58,601 bases of DNA from Streptomyces sp. A1277. Its GTDB lineage: Bacteria; Actinomycetota; Actinomycetes; Streptomycetales; Streptomycetaceae. The stretch spans positions 1-58,601 of the forward strand of contig NZ_SSBI01000053.1 of NCBI RefSeq assembly GCF_004795015.1, read 5' to 3'. The notes under the pieces were generated by a model. That model was not told the origin of the DNA. It made no database searches and saw only the letters and a list, made by a program, of their open reading frames with translations. Both the position numbers and the translations under genes were made by a program. This document shows, one piece after another, positions 7,877 to 14,999 of this stretch (the stretch's first letter is position 1; the number at the start of each line of letters is the position of its first letter).

Positions 7877-8461
7877 ATGGCCGGCCACTTCGAGGCCACC
7901 CCCGGCGGCGGCGCGGCCGTCGCGCTCGACGAGGTGGAGATCGCGATCCTGCGCTCCCTCGCCGTCCAGCTGCTGGAGCTCATCGGGCCCGGCGACGAAC
8001 CCGCCGAAGGCGACGATCCGCTCGCCGCCCTGTTCGCCGAGGGCCCCAGCGAGCCGCCCGCCGACCCGGCCCTGGCCCGCCTCTTCCCCGAGGCGTACGG
8101 CGACGAGGACGACGAACTGCGCGCCGCCTCCTCCGAGTTCCGCCGGTTCACCGAAAACGACCTGCGCACCCGCAAGCGCGAGGACGCCCTCGTCGTCGTA
8201 CGCACCCTCGACGCGCTCACGCCCGCAGGCGATGGCGCCGCCGTGCTCACGCTCACCGCCGACGAGTGCCGCAGCTGGCTCGGCTCCCTCAACGACCTCC
8301 GGCTCACCATCGGCACCCGCCTGGAGGTCTCCGACGAGGACGACGGCGAGGAGGGCTCGCTGTACCGGCTCCCCGACAGCGACCCGCGCAAGCCCATGGT
8401 CATGGCCTACCTCTGGCTCGGCGCCCTCCAGGAAACCCTGGTCGAGACCCTGATGCCGTGA
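7877..8461 (+). CDS. DUF2017 family protein
   Basis: 194-residue acidic cytosolic protein of the DUF2017 family, which almost always follows clpS in actinobacteria. It shows VALDEVEIAILRSLAVQLLELI near the N-terminus, an Asp/Glu-rich middle with LARLFPEAYGDEDDELRAA, and a C-terminal helical part (ECRSWLGSLNDLRLTIG, YLWLGALQETLVETLMP). Start ATG 7877 has GGAGA 7 bases upstream. No enzymatic motif is present. Co-transcription with clpS suggests a role in N-end-rule proteolysis, which is an inference from context only. Confidence 0.9.
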   Translation: MAGHFEATPGGGAAVALDEVEIAILRSLAVQLLELIGPGDEPAEGDDPLAALFAEGPSEPPADPALARLFPEAYGDEDDELRAASSEFRRFTENDLRTRKREDALVVVRTLDALTPAGDGAAVLTLTADECRSWLGSLNDLRLTIGTRLEVSDEDDGEEGSLYRLPDSDPRKPMVMAYLWLGALQETLVETLMP

Positions 8462-8569
8462 CCGGGAGCGCCGGGGAGCGTTCGCTCAACGGACACTCAA
8501 ATCCACATAACGATCACGTCACCTGAACGGCCTTTTTTGCAGCGCCCGGACCGCCTTGTCCGCTTTTAC

Positions 8570-8587
8570 TTGTGGTGTGCGCCACAA
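8570..8587. promoter_or_regulatory. Perfect 6-6-6 inverted repeat
   Basis: TTGTGG, six bases, CCACAA, located about 190 bp upstream of the amino-acid permease within a 310-bp intergenic region. Its symmetry would suit a dimeric repressor, but the regulator is unknown. Confidence 0.35.
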
Positions 8588-8711
8588 AACGTCCGCTGGA
8601 TCACCGTTGTGCCCGTGATAAATCTTCACGACCACTCGGGGACGCCACCCATGTCCCCGGGCAGGCGCTATCAGCCGGTGACCACCGGCGGCACTCCATC
8701 CATATCCGGGG

Positions 8712-8748
8712 GGATCAGGACCTGATCCGCGGCCGACAGGCGCGGATC
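8712..8748 (+). promoter_or_regulatory. Two overlapping, mutually exclusive hairpins before the permease
   Basis: A perfect 17-bp palindrome (GGATCAGG A CCTGATCC, 8712-8728) overlaps by five bases a second perfect 8-bp inverted repeat (GATCCGCG at 8724-8731 with CGCGGATC at 8741-8748). Both cannot form at once in RNA. They end 23 bases before the permease ATG, just ahead of the GGAGAAAGG ribosome site. They could be operators or a translational switch. The rest of 8462-8711 shows only the 8570 inverted repeat and no gene. Confidence 0.4.
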
Positions 8749-8771
8749 GGCGTGGAGAAAGGCGCAACCAC

Positions 8772-10211
8772 ATGACATCGGCGCAGATCGACGACAAAGG
8801 GCAGGACGGCCCGCACGCCGCAGCCGCGGATGCCACCACTTCCGCCGAGGGATACCAGAGAGCTCTCGGCGCCCGCCAGATCCAGATGATCGCGATCGGC
8901 GGGGCCATCGGCACCGGCCTCTTCCTCGGCGCCGGCAAGGCCATCGCCAAGGCCGGACCCAGCCTCATCCTGGCCTACGCCATAGCCGGCCTGGTCATCT
9001 TCTTCATCATGCGGGCCCTGGGCGAACTCCTCATGTACCGCCCGGTCTCGGGCTCCTTCTCCGAGTACGCCCGCGAATTCATCGGCCCCTTCGCCGGATT
9101 CGTCACCGGCTGGACCTACTGGCTCTTCTGGGTCGTCACCGGAATCACCGAAGTCACCGCCGCAGCCCAGTACATGACCTTCTGGTTCACCATTCCACAA
9201 TGGGTCTCGGCCCTGGTCTTCACCATCATTCTCTACGGCGTGAACCTCATCTCCGTGAAACTCTTCGGAGAGCTGGAGTTCTGGTTCTCGATGGTCAAGG
9301 TCACCGCCATCGTCGGCATGATCCTCATCTGCGCCGGAATCCTCACCCTCGGCTTCTCCGACGCCGGGGACACCGCGAGCGTCACCCACCTGTGGTCCGA
9401 CGGCGGCTTCTTCCCGCACGGCATCAAGGGCACCCTGATGACCCTGCAGATCGTGATGTTCGCCTTCCTCGCCGTCGAGCTCGTCGGCGTCACCGCCGGT
9501 GAGTCCAAGGACCCCAAGACCGTCCTGCCCAAGGCCATCAACACCGTGCCCTGGCGCATCGCCGTCTTCTACATCGGCGCCCTGATCATGATCCTCTCGG
9601 TGGTGCCCTGGACCGAGTTCTCGCCCAAGGTCTCCCCATTCGTCGAAGCCTTCGAGAAGATGGGCCTCGGCCTCGGCGCGGGCATCGTCAACTTCGTCGT
9701 CCTGACCGCCGCGCTCTCCTCCTGCAACTCCGGCATGTACTCCACCGGCCGCATGCTCCGCGACCTCGCGCTCAACGGCCAGGGCCCGAAGTTCTTCACC
9801 ACGCTGACCAGGAGCGGCACCCCGCTGGTCGGCACCACGTTCTCCGCCGCCCTGATGCTCGTCGGCGTCTGGATCAACTACCAGTGGCCCGGCGAAGCCT
9901 TCACCTACGTCGTCTCCTTCGCCACGATCTCCGGCATGTGGGCCTGGATCATGATCCTGACCAGCCAGCTCCGCTACCGCCGCCTGGCCGACCGCGGAGT
10001 CCTCCCGCAGTCCACCTTCCGGGCCCCCGGAGCCCCGCACACCAGCGCCTTCGCGCTCGCGTTCATCGCCGTGGTCGTCGTCATGATGGGCATCGACAAG
10101 GACACCAGGATCTCCCTGTACTGCGCCCCGCTCTGGGCGCTGATCCTCGGCGTCTCCTACCTGGTCCTGAAGTCCCGCAACCCGCAGGGCAAGGCGTTCG
10201 CCAAGCGCTGA
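8772..10211 (+). CDS. Amino acid permease (APC superfamily, AAT type)
   Basis: 479-residue inner-membrane transporter with about 12 helices. The start of the transport domain, LGARQIQMIAIGGAIGTGLF (about residues 32-51), is the consensus APC signature, and GELLMYRPVSGSFSEYARE and AFLAVELVGVTAGESKDP are typical of the amino-acid transporter subfamily (GabP, AnsP, CycA and proline or aromatic permeases). A hydrophilic 30-residue N-terminus precedes it. The ribosome site GGAGAAAGG lies before ATG 8772. The exact substrate cannot be read from sequence. It stands alone, with hairpins upstream and a terminator downstream. Confidence 0.93.
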   Translation: MTSAQIDDKGQDGPHAAAADATTSAEGYQRALGARQIQMIAIGGAIGTGLFLGAGKAIAKAGPSLILAYAIAGLVIFFIMRALGELLMYRPVSGSFSEYAREFIGPFAGFVTGWTYWLFWVVTGITEVTAAAQYMTFWFTIPQWVSALVFTIILYGVNLISVKLFGELEFWFSMVKVTAIVGMILICAGILTLGFSDAGDTASVTHLWSDGGFFPHGIKGTLMTLQIVMFAFLAVELVGVTAGESKDPKTVLPKAINTVPWRIAVFYIGALIMILSVVPWTEFSPKVSPFVEAFEKMGLGLGAGIVNFVVLTAALSSCNSGMYSTGRMLRDLALNGQGPKFFTTLTRSGTPLVGTTFSAALMLVGVWINYQWPGEAFTYVVSFATISGMWAWIMILTSQLRYRRLADRGVLPQSTFRAPGAPHTSAFALAFIAVVVVMMGIDKDTRISLYCAPLWALILGVSYLVLKSRNPQGKAFAKR

Positions 10212-10245
10212 GCCACCGGCCCCCACCAGGACGGTCCCACGATGC

Positions 10246-10282
10246 GGGCCCCGGCGTACCACTCCTCGGTACACCGGGGCCC
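10246..10282 (+). terminator. Hairpin terminator after the permease
   Basis: Stem GGGCCCCGG/CCGGGGCCC continued by GTACC/GGTAC across a single mismatched pair, with a 7-base loop. It is 34 bases after the permease stop. Confidence 0.75.
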
Positions 10283-10302
10283 GCCGTCCTATCCTGGGCG
10301 CC

Positions 10303-10734
10303 ATGCTGACCATCACCCGGACGCTCTACGACCAGATCGTCGCCCACGCCCGCGCCGACCACCCCGACGAAGCGTGCGGCGTCGTCGCCGGACCCGCCGG
10401 CTCCGGCCGCCCCGAACGCTTCATCCCGATGCTCAACGCGGCCCGCTCGCCCACGTTCTACGAGTTCGACTCGGCCGACCTCCTCAAGCTCTACCGCGAC
10501 ATGGACGACCGCGACGAGGAGCCCGTGATCGTCTACCACTCGCACACGGCGACCGAGGCATACCCCTCGCGCACCGACGTCACCTACGCCAACGAGCCCG
10601 GCGCCCACTACGTCCTCGTGTCCACCGCGGACACCGACGACGCGGGCCCCTTCCAGTTCCGCTCGTACCGCATCGTGGACGGCGAGATCACCGAGGAGGA
10701 GGTCCAGGTCGTCGAGGCGTACCCGGCCGCCTGA
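10303..10734 (+). CDS. JAMM/MPN metalloprotease (Mec+-like, CysO-processing)
   Basis: 143-residue zinc isopeptidase of the JAMM (Mov34/MPN/PAD-1) family. The motif is complete: Glu23 (DEACGVV), then His79-Ser-His81, Ser89 and Asp92 (VYHSHTATEAYPSRTD). In Mycobacterium the homologous Mec releases cysteine from the sulfur carrier CysO. The next genes here are a MoaD/ThiS carrier and cysM, so the same pathway is very likely. ATG 10303 follows a terminator, and a second hairpin lies after the stop, so it is probably transcribed separately from the carrier operon. Confidence 0.92.
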   Translation: MLTITRTLYDQIVAHARADHPDEACGVVAGPAGSGRPERFIPMLNAARSPTFYEFDSADLLKLYRDMDDRDEEPVIVYHSHTATEAYPSRTDVTYANEPGAHYVLVSTADTDDAGPFQFRSYRIVDGEITEEEVQVVEAYPAA

Positions 10735-10761
10735 CCTCGCCCGCACCACCTCCGCAGCCCC

Positions 10762-10792
10762 CGGACAGGGCCGGGCGCCCCGGCCCTGTCCG
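10762..10792 (+). terminator. Hairpin terminator after the JAMM gene
   Basis: Perfect 14-bp stem (arms CGGACAGGGCCGGG and CCCGGCCCTGTCCG) with a 3-base loop, 27 bases after the stop codon. Confidence 0.8.
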
Positions 10793-10866
10793 CCTGGCGA
10801 ACACCAAACATCCACCAGGTGAGATCACACTCCGAATCCCCGACCGGGAATCGATACGATGACCGC

Positions 10867-10992
10867 ATGGTTCCCCATGACGTGAGTGACAAGACGCCGG
10901 GCACGCTGCTCGTGGCGCGCCTGCACGTCGACCTGTGCCGCCTCTCCAGCGCGATCTGTACGAACCACCGGTCAGCCGGCCGCGAGGGCTGA
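10867..10992 (+). CDS. Putative cysteine-responsive leader peptide (41 aa)
   Basis: Short reading frame of 41 codons starting at ATG 10867 and ending at TGA 10990-10992, upstream of the sulfur-carrier gene. The product contains LHVDLCRLSSAICT, with Cys20 and Cys27. This matches the HVDLxRxSSAIC pattern I remember from putative leader peptides in front of sulfur and cysteine genes in actinobacteria. A TACGAT -10-like hexamer ends only 6 bases before the ATG, so the message may be nearly leaderless. Two stable hairpins follow between it and the carrier gene. The likely role is attenuation through ribosome stalling at Cys codons when cysteine is short; this is an inference. The peptide itself probably has no function. 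Confidence 0.65.
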   Translation: MVPHDVSDKTPGTLLVARLHVDLCRLSSAICTNHRSAGREG

Positions 10993-11007
10993 GCCCGCGC
11001 CCGTACC

Positions 11008-11058
11008 GGCGCCGCCCGCCCGGGCGCCACACACCACGCACCGACCCCCGCGCGGGGG
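11008..11058 (+). promoter_or_regulatory. Candidate attenuator hairpins between leader peptide and carrier gene
   Basis: Two inverted repeats lie downstream of the leader frame: GGCGCC at 11008-11013 pairing with GGCGCC at 11023-11028, and CCCCC-GCGC-GGGGG at 11045-11058. They end 57 bases before the carrier ATG. Their position fits terminator or sequester structures controlled by translation of the leader. Confidence 0.45.
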
Positions 11059-11115
11059 CAGAGCCGCGCGCCCCACGCCCACCGCCACCACTCCGCTTCG
11101 ACAGGAGCCCACGCC

Positions 11116-11394
11116 ATGGCCATCGAGGTCCGCATCCCGACCATCCTCCGCACCTACACCGACGGCGCCAAGGCCGTCGAGGGCAACGGGGACACCCTCG
11201 CCGACCTCTTCACGGACCTGGAGAGCCGCCACACCGGCATCCGTGAGCGCATCGTCGACGGCGAACAGCTGCGCCGCTTCGTCAACGTCTACCTCAACGA
11301 CGAAGACGTCCGCTTCCTCGACGGCATCTCCACCAAGCTCAACGACGGCGACAGCATCACCATCCTCCCGGCCGTCGCCGGCGGCATGAACTGA
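11116..11394 (+). CDS. cysO: MoaD/ThiS family sulfur carrier (CysO-like)
   Basis: 92-residue ubiquitin-like sulfur carrier. It starts MAIEVRIPTILRTYT and ends with the carrier signature ILPAVAGG at residues 83-90, followed by two extra residues, Met-Asn. In mycobacterial CysO the C-terminal Gly-Gly is made a thiocarboxylate and donates sulfur to O-phosphoserine via CysM. Here the extra Met-Asn would have to be trimmed before activation, possibly by the JAMM enzyme encoded just upstream. Its stop codon overlaps the cysM start by one base, so the two are translationally coupled. Confidence 0.9.
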   Translation: MAIEVRIPTILRTYTDGAKAVEGNGDTLADLFTDLESRHTGIRERIVDGEQLRRFVNVYLNDEDVRFLDGISTKLNDGDSITILPAVAGGMN

Positions 11395-12344
11395 TGCGCT
11401 TCGACAGCCCGCTCGCCGCGGTGGGCAACACCCCGCTCGTCCGCCTGCCGCGGCTGTCACCGTCGGACGACGTCCGCATCTGGGCCAAGCTGGAGGACCG
11501 CAACCCCACCGGCTCGATCAAGGACCGCCCCGCGCTCCACATGGTCGAACAGGCGGAGAAGGACGGCCGGCTCACCCCCGGCTGCACCATCCTCGAACCC
11601 ACCAGCGGCAACACCGGCATCTCGCTCGCCATGGCGGCCAAGCTCAAGGGCTACCGCATCGTGTGCGTGATGCCGGAGAACACCTCCCAGGAACGGCGCG
11701 ACCTGCTCGCCATGTGGGGCGCCGAGATCATCTCCTCACCGGCCGCAGGCGGCTCCAACACCGCCGTCCGCGTCGCCAAGGAGCTCTCGGCCGAACACCC
11801 GGACTGGGTCATGCTCTACCAGTACGGCAACCCGGACAACGCGGGCGCCCACTACGCCACGACCGGCCCGGAGATCCTCACCGACCTCCCCTCGGTCACC
11901 CACTTCGTCGCGGGCCTCGGCACCACCGGCACCCTCATGGGCGTCGGCCGCTACCTGCGCGAACACGTCGAAGGCATCAAGATCGTCGCCGCCGAGCCGC
12001 GCTACGACGACCTCGTCTACGGCCTGCGCAACCTCGACGAGGGCTTCGTCCCCGAGCTCTACGACGCCTCCGTCCTCACCACCCGCTACTCGGTCGGCTC
12101 CGCCGACGCCGTCACCCGCACCCGCGAACTCCTCCAGCAGGAGGGCATCTTCGCGGGCGTCTCCACCGGGGCGGCGCTGCACGCCGCGATCGGGGTCGGC
12201 AACAAGGCCGTCAAGGCCGGCGAGACCGCGGACATCGTCTTCGTCGTCGCCGACGGGGGCTGGAAGTACCTGTCGACGGGCGTGTACACCGCGCCGACGA
12301 CGGAAGCGGCGATCGAGACGTTGCAGGGGCAGCTCTGGGCGTAG
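11394..12344 (+). CDS. cysM: Cysteine synthase CysM (O-phosphoserine/O-acetylserine sulfhydrylase)
   Basis: 316-residue PLP enzyme (fold type II) making L-cysteine. Lys43 in PTGSIKDRPA is the PLP lysine. EPTSGNTGISLA (residues 68-79) binds the substrate carboxylate, and GLGTTGTLMGVGR holds the PLP phosphate. The coupling to the MoaD-like carrier and the presence of a JAMM protease point to the protein-thiocarboxylate route (CysM/CysO) rather than free sulfide. It is the last gene before a 16-bp terminator. Expression is probably controlled by the upstream leader peptide. Confidence 0.95.
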   Translation: MRFDSPLAAVGNTPLVRLPRLSPSDDVRIWAKLEDRNPTGSIKDRPALHMVEQAEKDGRLTPGCTILEPTSGNTGISLAMAAKLKGYRIVCVMPENTSQERRDLLAMWGAEIISSPAAGGSNTAVRVAKELSAEHPDWVMLYQYGNPDNAGAHYATTGPEILTDLPSVTHFVAGLGTTGTLMGVGRYLREHVEGIKIVAAEPRYDDLVYGLRNLDEGFVPELYDASVLTTRYSVGSADAVTRTRELLQQEGIFAGVSTGAALHAAIGVGNKAVKAGETADIVFVVADGGWKYLSTGVYTAPTTEAAIETLQGQLWA

Positions 12345-12369
12345 TCGCGCTGCGCACGTCGTACCCCTG

Positions 12370-12406
12370 ACGCCGGGGCCGGACCATCGTGGTCCGGCCC
12401 CGGCGT
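12370..12406 (+). terminator. Strong hairpin terminator of the cysO-cysM operon
   Basis: Perfect 16-bp stem (ACGCCGGGGCCGGACC and its complement) with a 5-base loop, 25 bases after cysM. The remaining 240 bases up to the next gene contain nothing I can identify apart from its ribosome site. Confidence 0.92.
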
Positions 12407-12646
12407 CGTCGTTCCCGGAGCGCCGCCCCGGGGCAGGGCCCCGGTCCCGGGAAGGGGCGGGATGGGGAACAGGCCCGTCGCAGGAGCCACTCGCCGCCAC
12501 CCGAACCGGTGACAGCACAGGTGAGTTCCCCCACAACGACACGCCCCGAAGGAGCGACCCGCACTTTCGCGCCTTACGCTCAACAAACCGCACCGCGAGA
12601 ACCGCACGAACCCTCCCCGTTCCCACGTCTCGGAGGTTCACGCTCC

Positions 12647-13399
12647 ATGAAGCTCACCGTCGTCGGCTGCTCCGGCTCGTTCCCCTCCGCGGGATCGGCA
12701 TGCTCGAGCTACCTCGTAGAGGCCGACGGCTTCAGGCTGCTCCTCGACATGGGCAACGGCGCCCTCGGCGAGCTGCAGCGTTACGTCGGTCTGTACGACC
12801 TCGACGCCATCTTCCTCAGCCACCTGCACGCCGACCACTGCATCGACATGTGCGCGTACTTCGTCGTCCGCTACTACCCGCACGGCGGCGACCGCCCCGC
12901 CCGCATCCCGGTCTACGGCCCAGACGGCACGGAGCAGCGGCTCACCACCGCGCACGCGGACACCCCGTCCGACCACGCGATGAGCGAGGTCTTCGACTTC
13001 CACACGCTGAAGCCGGGCTGGTTCGGGATCGGCCCCTTCTCGGTGCGCACGGAGAAGCTCCGCCACCCCGTGGAGACGTACGGCATCCGCATCGAGCACG
13101 GCGGCCGCTCGCTCACGTACTCCGGGGACACCGGCACCTGCGAGGGGCTGGACGAGCTGGCCGAGGGCACGGATCTCTTCCTCTGCGAGGCGTCGTTCGT
13201 GGACGGCAAGGAGGACATCCCGGACCTCCACCTCAACGGCCGGGAGGCCGGCGAGGTGGCCGCGCGGGCGGAGGCGGGCCGCCTGGTCCTCACCCACATC
13301 CCGCCGTGGACCGACGCGGAGCGCAACCTCGCCGACGCCCGCGAGGTGTTCACCGGGCCGACGGAGCTGGCGGTGCCCGGCGCGGTCTACGAGGTCTGA
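12647..13399 (+). CDS. MBL-fold metallo-hydrolase (RNase Z/ElaC-like fold)
   Basis: 250-residue cytosolic metallo-beta-lactamase-fold hydrolase. It begins MKLTVVGCSGSFPS, and the metal motif HLHADHC is at His59-x-His61-x-Asp63-His64. Later ligands are suggested by HPVETYGIRI, SGDTG and LVLTHIPPW, the layout of the RNase Z-like subgroup. The size is short for tRNase Z, and a function in RNA or metabolite hydrolysis cannot be settled. Start ATG 12647 has GGAGG at a good distance. It converges with nagE2 across a long bidirectional terminator. Confidence 0.88.
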   Translation: MKLTVVGCSGSFPSAGSACSSYLVEADGFRLLLDMGNGALGELQRYVGLYDLDAIFLSHLHADHCIDMCAYFVVRYYPHGGDRPARIPVYGPDGTEQRLTTAHADTPSDHAMSEVFDFHTLKPGWFGIGPFSVRTEKLRHPVETYGIRIEHGGRSLTYSGDTGTCEGLDELAEGTDLFLCEASFVDGKEDIPDLHLNGREAGEVAARAEAGRLVLTHIPPWTDAERNLADAREVFTGPTELAVPGAVYEV

Positions 13400-13407
13400 G
13401 CGACCGG

Positions 13408-13474
13408 CCCGTACGCGCACGACGAAGCCCCTCGCCTTCCGCCCGGGAAGGTGAGGGGCTTCGTCGTGTACGGG
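13408..13474. terminator. Long bidirectional hairpin terminator
   Basis: The stem consists of CACGACGAAGCCCCTC, a one-base mismatch and CCTTCC, pairing across a 4-base loop. An outer CCCGTAC/GTACGGG extends it past a 3-base bulge. It lies between convergent genes and can serve both. Confidence 0.92.
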
Positions 13475-13488
13475 TCGCCGACCGGGGC

Positions 13489-14736
13489 CTACTTGGTCAG
13501 GTCCTCGATCTCCTCCTCGGGCTCGCGGCCCGGGGTGGTGAGGTTGAACTTGGTGATCGCGAAGCGGAACACCACGTAGTAGATCACCGCGAAGACGAGC
13601 CCGATCGGGATGATCAGCCACGGCTTGGTCGCGAGGTTCCAGTTCAGCGCGTAGTCGATGAAGCCGGCCGAGAAGGTGAACCCGGCGTGCACGCCCAGCG
13701 CCCAGGTGACGGCCATCGAGATCGCGGTGAGGACCGCGTGGATCGCGTAGAGGAGCGGCGCGATGAACATGAACGAGAACTCGATCGGCTCGGTCACACC
13801 GGTGACGAACGAGGTCAGCGCCAGGGAGACCATCATGCCCATCACGGCCTTGCGGCGCTCGGGGCGGGCGGAGTGCGCGATGGCGATGGCGGCGGCCGGG
13901 AGACCGAACATCATGATCGGGAAGAAGCCCGACATGAACTGACCGGCGGTCGGGTCGTGGGCGAAGAAGCGGTTGAGGTCACCGTGCACGACCGCGCCGG
14001 TGGCGTCCGTGAAGTCACCCAGCTGGAACCACGAGACCGTGTTGACGAACTGGTGCATGCCGACGGGGATCAGCGCGCGGTTGATCAGACCGAAGAGGCC
14101 GGCACCGAAGGAGCCGAGACCGGTCATCCACTCGCCGAAGCTGGATATGCCGTCGCCGATGGGCTCCCAGATCAGGCCGAAGAAGACACCGAAGACCACG
14201 CCGACGAAGGCCATGATGATCGGGACGAGCCGGCGGCCGTTGAAGAAGCCGAGCCAGTCCACCAGCTTGGTGCGGTGGAACTTCTGCCACAGGATCGCGG
14301 CGACGAGACCCATCAGGATGCCGCCGAGGACACCCGGGTTGTTGTACGTGGCGGCCGTGTCCTCGCCCTTCTGGATCACCGCTTCGGTGACCGGGAAGGC
14401 CTTGAGCACGTTGCTGTACACCAGGAAGCCGACCAGGGCCGCCAGGGCGGTCGAGCCGTCCGACTTCTTGGCGAAGCCGATGGCGACACCGATGCAGAAG
14501 AGCAGCGGAAGGTTGTCGAAGACCGCGCCGCCTGCCGTGGCGAACACGGAGGCGACCTTGTCCCAGCCGAGGCCGTCGTCACCGAAGACGTCGGGCTGGC
14601 CGAGACGGAGCAGAATGCCTGCGGCCGGCAGCACGGCGATCGGCAGCTGGAGGCTGCGTCCTACCTTCTGCAGGCCCTGGAACAGGCCGGAGCCCCGCTT
14701 CTTCGCGGGGGCCGCCGAGGCGGTGGCCGTACTCAT
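13489..14736 (-). CDS. nagE2: PTS GlcNAc-type EIIC permease
   Basis: 415-residue PTS EIIC membrane component of the glucose/GlcNAc family, importing and phosphorylating N-acetylglucosamine together with an EIIB such as NagF. Visible family motifs are LQLPIAVLPAAGILLRLGQPD at the N-terminus, NRALIPVGMHQFVNT, GFFPIMMFGLPAAA and GVTEPIEFSFMFIAP. It has about ten membrane helices and no fused IIB or IIA. ATG 14736 with GGAGGAAG upstream is a better start than the TTG one codon earlier. Two DasR-like boxes lie upstream. It is a close paralogue of the next gene, consistent with tandem duplication. The nagE2 assignment follows remembered S. coelicolor gene order. Confidence 0.9.
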   Translation of the reverse strand: MSTATASAAPAKKRGSGLFQGLQKVGRSLQLPIAVLPAAGILLRLGQPDVFGDDGLGWDKVASVFATAGGAVFDNLPLLFCIGVAIGFAKKSDGSTALAALVGFLVYSNVLKAFPVTEAVIQKGEDTAATYNNPGVLGGILMGLVAAILWQKFHRTKLVDWLGFFNGRRLVPIIMAFVGVVFGVFFGLIWEPIGDGISSFGEWMTGLGSFGAGLFGLINRALIPVGMHQFVNTVSWFQLGDFTDATGAVVHGDLNRFFAHDPTAGQFMSGFFPIMMFGLPAAAIAIAHSARPERRKAVMGMMVSLALTSFVTGVTEPIEFSFMFIAPLLYAIHAVLTAISMAVTWALGVHAGFTFSAGFIDYALNWNLATKPWLIIPIGLVFAVIYYVVFRFAITKFNLTTPGREPEEEIEDLTK

Positions 14737-14820
14737 CAACTTCCTCCAGTAGGCAAGGCGCCGCCAGGGACAGGGGTTTCGGGTGGGCGACGACTCGAGG
14801 AATGTGACGCGGGAACGTCA

Positions 14821-14853
14821 CATGGTCTGGACCACTGAGTGGTGTAGACCAGT
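14821..14853. promoter_or_regulatory. Two tandem DasR-responsive elements (dre) before nagE2
   Basis: CATGGTCTGGACCACT (14821-14836; 13 of 16 matches) and AGTGGTGTAGACCAGT (14838-14853; 15 of 16) resemble the dre consensus A(C/G)TGGTCTAGACCA(C/G)T. One base separates them. DasR is the GntR-family GlcNAc regulator of Streptomyces. Confidence 0.8.
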
Positions 14854-14893
14854 TGTAGCACGGTGAGGGTTAGATAAGGAACCTGCAATTTCC

Positions 14894-14911
14894 GACTACT
14901 TCGCAGTAGTC
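14894..14911. repeat. Perfect 7-4-7 hairpin
   Basis: GACTACT-TCGC-AGTAGTC forms a perfect hairpin with a four-base loop between the dre pair and the nagE1 terminator. It is AT-rich for this genome and not followed by a T run. Confidence 0.5.
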
Positions 14912-14937
14912 ATCGCATACGCACCGTGACATGCGAA

Positions 14938-14967
14938 AGGCCCCAGGACCGCAGGGTCCGGGGGCCT
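14938..14967 (-). terminator. Hairpin terminator after nagE1
   Basis: AGGCCCC/GGGGCCT and GGACC/GGTCC stems separated by an A-G mismatch, with a 4-base loop, located 33 bases past the nagE1 stop. Confidence 0.75.
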
Positions 14968-14999
14968 GTGCCGACGGGGTCCGCCACCCCGCCGATCAG

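Noticed and set aside
8715..10316. A 533-codon minus-strand frame opposite the amino-acid permease
   Set aside because: Extremely Gly/Asp/Glu/His-rich without any domain, exactly antisense to a 12-helix permease.
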